DNA of 64,000 bases from Rhizobium sp. Root274 (lineage in GTDB: Bacteria > Pseudomonadota > Alphaproteobacteria > Rhizobiales > Rhizobiaceae). The notes under the pieces were generated by a model. The model did not search any database, had not been told where the DNA came from, and worked only from the letters and a program-made list of their open reading frames with translations. The translations under genes and the position numbers were made by a program. Shown one piece after another: positions 45,463 to 52,843 of this stretch (position 1 is the stretch's first letter; the number at the start of each line of letters is the position of its first letter). The DNA lies in the NCBI RefSeq assembly GCF_001429245.1, contig NZ_LMJE01000008.1:248001-312000 (forward strand). Direction: 5' to 3'.

Positions 45463-46480
45463 GGGGGGCCTCTCCTAAGCCTATGTGGAACATTGCGTCT
45501 TGTGCGGAGTGAACGCGACCGGCAGAACTTTGTTCCCGCCGGCGCGCTGCCCCCGCAAGCAGCCGTAGCGTTTCACTCGCGGCCGCGCGGGCGAACGACC
45601 GGTTGTTCTCTTGAGGTGCCTGCGGGGAAAGAACCTCCAGCCCGTCGACGAAGGCGCCGATCACCTGGTCTGTCCGCTCCTGATGCTCCACCATCGGCAG
45701 GTGTCCGCAGCGACTGAAGACAACGGTTTGAACACGTTGCATCAAGCGCGAAACCCGCAACTGATGCTCCGGTGGGACAATCGCGTCATTGGCGCCGACG
45801 ATGTTCAGAACCGGCACCCGGATGCCACCCAGATCCCTCAGGAGCGTGGTATCCGACATAAAACGGATGCAGGCGGCAATGTCTTCAGGCCGCGCCTGCG
45901 CCAATTGCCGGCGGACCTCCTCCATCGCATTGACCGCTTCCTCGTCCTGCCAGGGGCAATTGCGGTCAAAAACGCATTCGATCGAGCCCCAGCGAAACTG
46001 CTCCGGTGTCGAAATCCAGCGCTTGAAAAATTGGCGAAACAGGAAGGGCCCTATGTGGGGTGCGCGCAGCAGGCGTGCGGCGAGCCGCTCCTGCCCCTCG
46101 AAGCGGCCGCAGGCAAAGCCGCCGATCATGACGACTGAGCGCACCAGTTCCGGATAGTCGCGGGCGATCAGCAGTGCCACGAAGCCGCCGGTCGAATGGC
46201 CGATGAGATTGACCGGGGCACCTGCGAAATCGCGCCTGATGGCTTTGGCATAGGCTCGCGCGACCTGACGGGCTTCAGGCGGCTGACCGGGTTCATCGAG
46301 ATGCCATGGATGATGACCGGGCAACGGATAGCCGAGTGAATGTCCCCGTCGCACGACCTCGGGCGCATAGGCCTCCCAGAAAGAAGGAGCCATGACCATT
46401 CCATGGATCAGCACGAAGTTCTGATCGGTTTCATTTGATCCGATCCAATGGGCGGGCGGGGGCGTTAGCGTCATCATCAT
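45395..46480 (-). CDS. Alpha/beta-fold hydrolase
   Basis: A 361-residue hydrolase with the triad Ser96 (GHSTGG), Asp232 (GANDAI) and His260 (RCGHLPM), and the oxyanion region LIHGMVM near 24-30. The fold should end near residue 285. A further 75-residue low-complexity, Arg/Ala/Ser-rich tail continues into the DUF3309-like gene. Three consecutive ATGs follow GAGGTG, so the start may be one or two codons later. No signal peptide. The substrate is unknown; it lies near the PHB genes but on the other strand and beyond two small genes. Confidence 0.85.
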   Translation of the reverse strand: MMMTLTPPPAHWIGSNETDQNFVLIHGMVMAPSFWEAYAPEVVRRGHSLGYPLPGHHPWHLDEPGQPPEARQVARAYAKAIRRDFAGAPVNLIGHSTGGFVALLIARDYPELVRSVVMIGGFACGRFEGQERLAARLLRAPHIGPFLFRQFFKRWISTPEQFRWGSIECVFDRNCPWQDEEAVNAMEEVRRQLAQARPEDIAACIRFMSDTTLLRDLGGIRVPVLNIVGANDAIVPPEHQLRVSRLMQRVQTVVFSRCGHLPMVEHQERTDQVIGAFVDGLEVLSPQAPQENNRSFARAAASETLRLLAGAARRREQSSAGRVHSAQDAMFHIGLGEAPHEYNSHRHFDSAADRRIAELGL

Positions 46481-46825
46481 CACCTCAACCCCGCAACGTG
46501 CGGAACAAGATCGAGGTTCCCTTGGCGGAACGCCGTGCCGATCGACCTGCCTTGGCGGACATGCAGATTCAGCATCTGGTGGTGCGAAGACGGGTGTGTT
46601 TCCACATCTAGCCGTGAACAAAATCGGATTCAGACGAGTCAGCGATTCGTCTCCGATTCGTTCGCCGGTTGTTCCTTAACGAAAATACCGAGTCAGATCA
46701 GAGGTTTGAGATCAATTGCCCCGCCCATGGGACAAGCGGCTTGCCTTTGCCGGTGATCATCGCCATGTGTTGGCCAAGGTCTGCCGGTGTCGAGGAGACA
46801 GGCGTCCGACAAGTTGGAGCGGTCA
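46481..46825. other. Divergent intergenic region rich in GANTC sites
   Basis: This 345-base gap separates the hydrolase (-) from the helicase gene (+). I see no gene in it. It holds six GANTC sites between 46566 and 46694 and the repeat element at 46600-46665. It should carry promoters for both neighbours; no clear -35/-10 stands out. Confidence 0.55.
46600..46665. repeat. Intergenic element related to the one at 44881
   Basis: Same ordered blocks as 44881-44950: TTCCACATC, TAGCCGTGAAC, then two GATTCGT units. It adds GATTC and GAGTC sites in the middle that the other copy lacks. Confidence 0.5.
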
Positions 46826-49800
46826 TTGAATACCCACCCCATGATTTTGAGCGGTCGCGGCGTCTCTGCCGTTCTGGGGCCGACCAATACGGGCAAGACC
46901 CATTTTGCGATCGAACGCATGGTTGCGCACGGCTCGGGCATGATCGGCCTGCCGCTGCGCCTGTTGGCGCGTGAGGTCTATACCCGTGTGGTCGAGCGCG
47001 TCGGTGTCAAGAACGTCGCCTTGGTGACCGGCGAGGAAAAGATCAGCCCGCCGAATGCCCGTTTCTCGGTGTGTACTGTCGAGGCCATGCCCCGCGAGAC
47101 CAAAGTCGCCTTTGTCGCAATCGACGAGGTGCAGCTTGCCGGCGATCTGGAGCGCGGACACATTTTTACCGACCGGCTGCTGCATCTGCGTGGCCGCGAG
47201 GAAACGCTGCTGCTTGGCTCGGCGACGATGAAGTCAATCCTGCTGCAACTCCTGCCGGGGATCACGATTGTCGAGCGACCACGCCTTTCACAGCTGTTTT
47301 ATGCCGGTCAAAAGAAGATTACCCGCCTGCCCCAGAGAACGGCCATCGTCGCGTTCTCGGCCGACGAAGTCTACGCGATCGCCGAACTGATCCGCCGCCA
47401 GCGTGGCGGGGCGGCCGTTGTGCTCGGCGCGCTCAGCCCGCGCACCCGCAATGCCCAGGTCGGTCTCTATCAGGAAGGCGATGTCGAATATCTGGTTGCC
47501 ACCGACGCGATCGGCATGGGCCTCAATCTTGATGTCGACCACGTTGCTTTCGCCCAGGATCGCAAGTTCGATGGCTATCAGTTCCGCAATTTGAACTCCG
47601 CTGAGCTTGGTCAGATTGCCGGTCGCGCCGGGCGGCACATCAAGGATGGCACTTTCGGGGTCACGGGACGCGTCAATCCCTTCGATGATGAGCTGGTCGA
47701 GCGTCTGGAAACGCATGTCTTCGACCCGGTCAAAGTTTTACAGTGGCGGACGGCACAATTCGACTACTCCTCGGTTACTGCTCTGCAGCGCAGTCTTGAT
47801 GCCGTGCCGAGGATCGAGGGGCTGACCAGGGCCCTGCCGGCGACGGACCAGCAAGCCTTGGAGTTTCTCTCCCGCTATCCGGAGATTGCGGATATCGCAG
47901 ATCGGCCTGATCGCGTGGAAAAGCTGTGGGAGGCCTGCGCTCTGCCCGACTATCGGCGCATTACGCCGGCACAGCATGCGGATCTGATTCAGAGCCTTTA
48001 TTTCGATCTGGTTCGGCGCGGCACGGTGAATGAAGATTTTCTCGCTGATCAGGTCCGTCGAGCGGATCGCACAGACGGCGAAATCGATACGTTATCTGCA
48101 CGAATTGCGCAGATAAGAACTTGGACTTACGTGTCGAATCGCCCCGGCTGGCTTGCCGATCCGACACACTGGCAAGAAAAGACGCGGGAAATCGAAGACC
48201 GATTGTCCGATGCGTTACATGAACGGTTGACGAAACGCTTTGTTGATCGCAGGACATCTGTGCTCATGAAGCGCTTGAGAGAGAATGCAATGTTGGAAGC
48301 TGAAATCAGTGTGAACGGCGATGTCTTCGTGGAAGGCCATGCCATGGGACAACTCTCCGGTTTCCGGTTCACGCCGATTTCCGGCATGGATGGTCCGGAT
48401 GCGAAAGCCGTAGAGGCTGCGGCCCATCGTGCGCTGGCGCTGGAATTCGAAGCACGTGCTGCGCGCCTGCATGCGTCCGGCAATGGCGATCTCGCGATCG
48501 GCTCCGATGGCCTCGTGCGCTGGGTCGGTGATCCGGTTGCTCGCCTCGTTGGCACCGACCATATTCTCCACCCGCGTGTGATCGTTCTCGCTGATGAACA
48601 GCTGACCGGTGCTGCCCGTGATCACGTGGCCGCCCGCATCGAGCGCTTTGTCAATCATCACATCTCGACCGTGCTCAAGCCGCTCGACGATTTGTCGCGT
48701 GCAGAAGACCTGCAGGGTCTTGCCAAGGGTCTGGCCTTCCAGCTCGTCGAGAACCTCGGCGTCCTCTTCCGCCGCGATGTTGCCGACGACGTCAAGTCGC
48801 TGGATCAGGATGGGCGTGCGTCCATGCGCCGCTACGGCGTTCGCTTCGGCGCCTACCACATCTTCATGCCGGCGCTGCTGAAGCCGGCGCCTGCCGAGCT
48901 GATCACACTGCTCTGGGCTTTGAAGAATGACGGCCTCGACAAGGCGGGCTATGGGGATCTGATCCCGGTTCTGGCCGCTGGTCGCACCTCCGTCGTGACC
49001 GATGCGAGCTATGAGCGCATGTTCTACAAGCTCGCCGGCTTCCGCTTCCTCGGAAAGCGCGCGGTGCGTATCGACATCTTGGAACGTCTGGCAGACCTTA
49101 TCCGTCCGCTGCTGCAGTGGAAGCCGGGCACGACGGCCCGTCCGGAAGGGGCCTATGACGGTCGTCGTTTCGTCACTACCACGGCGATGCTCTCGATCCT
49201 GGGCGCCACTCCCGACGATATGGAAGAGATCCTGAAGGGTCTCGGCTATCGCGCCGATAGCGTGAGTGCCGAAGAGGCAGCAGCCTTCCTCGCGGCCCAG
49301 AAGCCGAGCAGCACGGAGCCGGCAGAGGTTGCTAAGCCGGAGACTGATAGCGTCGATGATGCCGATCAGTCGACTGCTGACGGCGAGACGGAAGCGGTCA
49401 CGCCCGAAGCTGTTGCCGAGACATCTGCGCCGACGGAAGCTCCTGTGGCCGACGTCGCTGCTGCGGAAGATGCCGCTGCCGCTGAGCAGACCGAGCCTAA
49501 GCCGGTTCTCTTGTGGCGCCCCGGTGGTCGTAACGACAACCAGCGTCCCGCTGGACGCCCTGCGGGTGACCGTCGTGGCGCAGGCCAGGGCCAGCGGGCT
49601 GCGGGTGGCGAACGCACTTCCTCCGCCGAGCCGCGTGGTGACCAGCGTCGCGATGACCGACGTTCTGACAACCGTGGCGAACGCGGTGACGACAATCGCG
49701 GCAAGTTTGCCGGCAAGGGTGAACGGCAGGACCGGGGCGACCGCAAGGATCGCGGCCCGCGTCCGGAGCGTGACAACAACAAGTCGCAGCCGGCTCGCTT

Positions 49801-49891
49801 CGAGGCGAAACCGCCCCGCAAGGAGAAGCCTGTCGATCCGGATTCACCCTTTGCCAAGCTGGCAGCACTCAAGGAACAGATGAAGAAGTGA
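46826..49891 (+). CDS. SUV3-like superfamily 2 RNA/DNA helicase with long charged tail
   Basis: A 1021-residue ATP-dependent helicase of the SUV3/DExH-type group common in alphaproteobacteria. Walker A is GPTNTGKT at 18-25, Walker B is DEVQ at 100-103, motif VI QIAGRAGR lies near 268. After the helicase core and a winged/helical region, the last 200 residues are a disordered tail: first Ala/Glu/Pro-rich acidic, then Arg/Gly/Asp-rich (many RGD and DRR repeats), ending in a basic SPFAKLAALKEQMKK. The TTG start is chosen for GGAG eight bases upstream; GTG 46787 and ATG 46841 are in frame alternatives. The S4-protein gene follows by one base, suggesting a shared role in RNA metabolism. Confidence 0.87.
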   Translation: MNTHPMILSGRGVSAVLGPTNTGKTHFAIERMVAHGSGMIGLPLRLLAREVYTRVVERVGVKNVALVTGEEKISPPNARFSVCTVEAMPRETKVAFVAIDEVQLAGDLERGHIFTDRLLHLRGREETLLLGSATMKSILLQLLPGITIVERPRLSQLFYAGQKKITRLPQRTAIVAFSADEVYAIAELIRRQRGGAAVVLGALSPRTRNAQVGLYQEGDVEYLVATDAIGMGLNLDVDHVAFAQDRKFDGYQFRNLNSAELGQIAGRAGRHIKDGTFGVTGRVNPFDDELVERLETHVFDPVKVLQWRTAQFDYSSVTALQRSLDAVPRIEGLTRALPATDQQALEFLSRYPEIADIADRPDRVEKLWEACALPDYRRITPAQHADLIQSLYFDLVRRGTVNEDFLADQVRRADRTDGEIDTLSARIAQIRTWTYVSNRPGWLADPTHWQEKTREIEDRLSDALHERLTKRFVDRRTSVLMKRLRENAMLEAEISVNGDVFVEGHAMGQLSGFRFTPISGMDGPDAKAVEAAAHRALALEFEARAARLHASGNGDLAIGSDGLVRWVGDPVARLVGTDHILHPRVIVLADEQLTGAARDHVAARIERFVNHHISTVLKPLDDLSRAEDLQGLAKGLAFQLVENLGVLFRRDVADDVKSLDQDGRASMRRYGVRFGAYHIFMPALLKPAPAELITLLWALKNDGLDKAGYGDLIPVLAAGRTSVVTDASYERMFYKLAGFRFLGKRAVRIDILERLADLIRPLLQWKPGTTARPEGAYDGRRFVTTTAMLSILGATPDDMEEILKGLGYRADSVSAEEAAAFLAAQKPSSTEPAEVAKPETDSVDDADQSTADGETEAVTPEAVAETSAPTEAPVADVAAAEDAAAAEQTEPKPVLLWRPGGRNDNQRPAGRPAGDRRGAGQGQRAAGGERTSSAEPRGDQRRDDRRSDNRGERGDDNRGKFAGKGERQDRGDRKDRGPRPERDNNKSQPARFEAKPPRKEKPVDPDSPFAKLAALKEQMKK

Positions 49892-49892
49892 C

Positions 49893-50303
49893 ATGGGTGA
49901 CAAACAGCCACAAAGCGGTTCGCGTCAGCGCATCGACAAGTGGCTGTTCTTCGCCCGTGTGGCAAAATCACGCAGCCTTGCTCAGGAGCGTGTCTCCGCC
50001 GGTCATGTGAAGGTCAACGGTGCGACTGTTCGCCAGCCGAGCCATGGCCTCAAGATTGGTGATCGGCTCGAGATCGCCATGCCGGACCGGGATCTCGTGC
50101 TGGTCGTCAAGCTTCCTGGCGAAAGGCGCGGTCCTTACGAAGAAGCGCGCCTTCTCTACGAGGATCTGAGCCCGCCCAGGGAGAAGAAGCCCTTCACGGC
50201 ACTCGAGCAGGCGGTCCGAGCTCCGGGGTCAGGTCGCCCTACCAAAAAGGAGGGCCGAGCCTTGCGGGATCTGCGTCCAGGGCTGGATTGGTCGGACGAT
50301 TAG
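49893..50303 (+). CDS. S4-domain RNA-binding protein, Hsp15-like
   Basis: A 136-residue protein with an N-terminal S4 RNA-binding domain (RQRIDKWLFFARVAKSRSLAQE, then GHVKVNGATVRQPSHGLKIGDRLEI, residues about 9-60). The basic C-terminal tail is typical of the HslR/Hsp15 group, which rescues stalled 50S-peptidyl-tRNA complexes. It begins one base after the helicase stop, so it is coupled to it. HslR identity is family-level only. Confidence 0.9.
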   Translation: MGDKQPQSGSRQRIDKWLFFARVAKSRSLAQERVSAGHVKVNGATVRQPSHGLKIGDRLEIAMPDRDLVLVVKLPGERRGPYEEARLLYEDLSPPREKKPFTALEQAVRAPGSGRPTKKEGRALRDLRPGLDWSDD

Positions 50304-50493
50304 AAAATTTGTCCACCTGCGGCGGAATTGCGGATTGTTTATCCTTGCCTTGATTCCGATAACACAGTAGCTCACAACGCTGTCCGACAGACATCCGGTG
50401 GGGCGCAAGCTCCCGTTCCGGCTTTCCCAGCCTCGACGGAACACCGTGTTCGTTCTCTTCCTGTCGTTTGCGAACGTCATTCTGGAGTGCCGC

Positions 50494-50832
50494 ATGACCT
50501 ATATCGTCACTGACAACTGCATACGCTGCAAATACACCGATTGTGTCGAGGTCTGCCCGGTCGATTGCTTCTACGAAGGCGAGAACTTCCTCGTCATTCA
50601 TCCGGACGAATGCATCGATTGTGGCGTTTGCGAGCCGGAATGTCCTGCTGAGGCCATCAAGCCGGATACCGAACCGGGCCTCGACAAGTGGCTCAAGATC
50701 AACGCGGACTATGCGAAGATTTGGCCAAACATCACGGTGAAGAAAGAACCGATGGCGGAAGCCAAGGAAATGGACGGCGTTGACGGCAAATTCGAAAAGT
50801 ACTTCTCCGAACAGCCGGGTTCCGGCGACTGA
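50494..50832 (+). CDS. fdxA: 7Fe ferredoxin ([3Fe-4S][4Fe-4S])
   Basis: A 112-residue electron carrier. Cluster cysteines keep the spacing of Azotobacter ferredoxin I: Cys9, Cys17 and Cys50 for the 3Fe cluster, and Cys21, Cys40, Cys43 and Cys46 for the 4Fe cluster. Extra cysteines Cys12 and Cys25 are also at the known positions. The Lys/Glu-rich C-terminal extension (about 60-112) is usual in the alphaproteobacterial FdxA. TGGAG lies seven bases before the ATG. The frame is open 32 codons upstream but that stretch looks non-coding. Confidence 0.95.
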   Translation: MTYIVTDNCIRCKYTDCVEVCPVDCFYEGENFLVIHPDECIDCGVCEPECPAEAIKPDTEPGLDKWLKINADYAKIWPNITVKKEPMAEAKEMDGVDGKFEKYFSEQPGSGD

Positions 50833-51214
50833 ACCTCTCGATGTCGCCAGTGTCGCCCGGCTAAGCTGCCTTAATTTTCATCTCTCTGGACAGAATCTGG
50901 CGCCGAGTGCGCCAGCTTTATGGCGCGTTGCACTAAAATATTGATTTCCTCGTCTTTTTGTGATAGCGTCTTGGAACTGTTCCACTTTGTGGCACTTCTG
51001 TGCCCTAAGCCATCACGAAAGCAACTTCACCACCGACGCGGTTCACGTGACATAGACGACACTTCGTGTCGTGTCGCCGTCGCGACGAGGGTGATGTTTT
51101 TCTGTGACGGACAGGATCAGGATGGCAGACCTTGCGGCTTCTCCATCTCATCCGGGCCTGACCGACCCGGCGCCGGCATCATGCCGGGAGCAAAACAGGG
51201 AGTGTTTGAATAGA
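50833..51214 (+). other. Long fdxA-carD intergenic region and probable carD leader
   Basis: 382 bases without a convincing gene. The only open stretch here reads through to carD in part and has no homologous look. It contains a perfect 6-bp hairpin CGACAC-TTC-GTGTCG at 51057-51071 followed by repeated GTCG motifs. AT-rich sequence near 50935-50970 is the best place for a promoter. Confidence 0.45.
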
Positions 51215-51787
51215 ATGACGACCCAGCAGAAGAAAAATTCCTCGGCGCGCCATGGCTTCAAAACCGGTGAGTCGATCGTATACCCGGCCCACGGCGTCGG
51301 TACCATCACCGCAATCGATGAGCAAGAAGTCGCGGGCATGAAGCTCGAACTTTTCGTCATCGATTTCGAAAAGGACAAGATGCGCCTGAAAGTTCCGGTC
51401 GCGAAGGCTGTGAGCATCGGGATGCGCAAGCTTTCCGAGACCGACTTCGTCGAGCGCGCGCTGAAGGTCGTGCAGGGCAAGGCCCGCGTCAAGCGCACCA
51501 TGTGGTCGCGCCGCGCCCAGGAATATGATGCCAAGATCAATTCCGGTGACCTGATCTCCATCGCAGAAGTCGTGCGCGATCTCTATCGTGCCGAGAACCA
51601 GCCGGAGCAGTCCTACTCTGAGCGCCAGCTGTATGAAGCTGCTCTCGACCGTATGGCTCGTGAAATCGCTGCCGTGAACAAGATGTCCGAGACGGAAGCC
51701 GTTCGCCTGGTCGAGGTCAACCTCGCCAAGGGCCCGAAGCGCGGCAAGACCATCGAGGAAGACGATACGCAGGAAGAAGCCGCTTAA
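51215..51787 (+). CDS. carD: CarD-family RNA polymerase-binding regulator (CdnL-like)
   Basis: A 190-residue transcription regulator that binds the RNA polymerase beta subunit and stabilises open complexes, important for rRNA and housekeeping promoters. The N-terminal RNAP-interaction Tudor-like domain has VYPAHGVGTITAIDEQEVAG (about 22-41). The helical DNA-binding domain holds MWSRRAQEYDAKINSGD (the key Trp and basic residues, about 96-112). An acidic tail ends the protein. The ATG follows CAGGGAG at a rather long distance of about 12 bases; in-frame starts upstream exist but lack the family N-terminus. A terminator follows. Confidence 0.94.
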   Translation: MTTQQKKNSSARHGFKTGESIVYPAHGVGTITAIDEQEVAGMKLELFVIDFEKDKMRLKVPVAKAVSIGMRKLSETDFVERALKVVQGKARVKRTMWSRRAQEYDAKINSGDLISIAEVVRDLYRAENQPEQSYSERQLYEAALDRMAREIAAVNKMSETEAVRLVEVNLAKGPKRGKTIEEDDTQEEAA

Positions 51788-51814
51788 GCCTCTCTTCATT
51801 CAACTGCATTCCTG

Positions 51815-51846
51815 AAAAACCTTCGGTGTGAGCCGGAGGTTTTTTT
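51815..51846 (+). terminator. Rho-independent terminator of carD
   Basis: Stem AAAAACCTTCGG / CCGGAGGTTTTT with one G-T wobble, followed by further T residues. Confidence 0.88.
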
Positions 51847-51887
51847 GTGCCTTGCTTTGTGGATGATCGCTCTGAATACCAGGCAAA

Positions 51888-51912
51888 GAAAAACCCCGCC
51901 GAAGCGGGGTTT
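51888..51912 (-). terminator. Rho-independent terminator of the Bax-inhibitor-like gene
   Basis: Perfect 9-bp stem AAACCCCGC / GCGGGGTTT around CGAA; on the minus strand it ends in a T run (rc of AAAGAAAAA). Confidence 0.88.
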
Positions 51913-51937
51913 GACTGACTGCTCAAACCGTCCGTAA

Positions 51938-52675
51938 TCAGTTCCGGTTTCCAAGGAAGCGGAGCATGAAGAGGAAGAGGTTGATGAAATCGAGGTACAG
52001 ACGAAGGGCGCCCATAATGGCCAGGCGGCCGGCGGCGTCGCTCGAATGCGACTCGCGATAGGATTCCTTGATCGACTGGGTGTCGTAGGCGGTCAGGCCT
52101 GCGAAGATCAGTACGCCGATCACCGAGATGGCAAAATCCAGAGCGGACGAGGCCATGAACAGGTTGACCAGCGACGCGATGATCAGACCGAACAGACCCA
52201 TCATCAGGAACGAACCCACGGCCGAGAGGCTACGCTTGGTGGTGTAGCCATAGAGCGACAGGGCGCCGAACGAAGCGGCCGTTACGAAGAAGGTCTGAAC
52301 GATGCTTGCGCCCGTGTAGATCAGGAAGATCGACGACAGCGACAGACCCATCAGGGCCGCGTAAACCCAGAAGGTCGTCTGTGCAGCCGAAACGCTCATC
52401 TTCTCGATGCGGAAGCTCAGGAAGAAGACCATGGCGACCGGCGCCAGGATAACCAGCCACTTGAGCGGGCTCAGGAAAATGGCCTGACCGAAGCCGGTCA
52501 ACTGACCGTTCGAAACGGCCATCTGAAAGGTTGCGAAGGCTGCGATACCGGTGATGGCAAGGCCGAGCGCCATCAGGTTATACACCTTCAGCATATAGGC
52601 GCGCAGACCTTCGTCGATCATCGTGGCCGACTGGGCTTGGCCCGTGCGGCTCTGATAGTTGCGAAGTTCGGACAT
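51938..52675 (-). CDS. Bax inhibitor-1/YccA-family membrane protein
   Basis: A 245-residue inner-membrane protein with seven hydrophobic helices after a 25-residue polar N-terminus. It carries the BI-1 hallmark region GLTAYDTQSIKE (about 200-211), which holds the Asp of the pH-sensitive gate. Bacterial homologues are calcium-leak or FtsH-linked proteins (YccA, YbhL). GAGAGG lies seven bases upstream of the ATG, and a strong terminator follows the gene. Confidence 0.92.
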   Translation of the reverse strand: MSELRNYQSRTGQAQSATMIDEGLRAYMLKVYNLMALGLAITGIAAFATFQMAVSNGQLTGFGQAIFLSPLKWLVILAPVAMVFFLSFRIEKMSVSAAQTTFWVYAALMGLSLSSIFLIYTGASIVQTFFVTAASFGALSLYGYTTKRSLSAVGSFLMMGLFGLIIASLVNLFMASSALDFAISVIGVLIFAGLTAYDTQSIKESYRESHSSDAAGRLAIMGALRLYLDFINLFLFMLRFLGNRN

Positions 52676-52843
52676 GATTTCCTCTCTCAAAGCTCCGATG
52701 TTTGACGGTGGGGCCGGAATGACCCCCGCGCCGCTGCGAAGCCCAGCATGCGTAGCATCAATATGAGATGGAAAGGCCCGGGGAACAAGACCCGTAGCCT
52801 TAAATCGCGGTAATCATTGGCAAGCGCCGGCCTGCCGCTCTCG

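Noticed and set aside
50920-51213. A possible 97-residue gene upstream of carD
   Set aside because: No Shine-Dalgarno, no motif, odd composition (Cys, Ser, Arg); better seen as non-coding leader.
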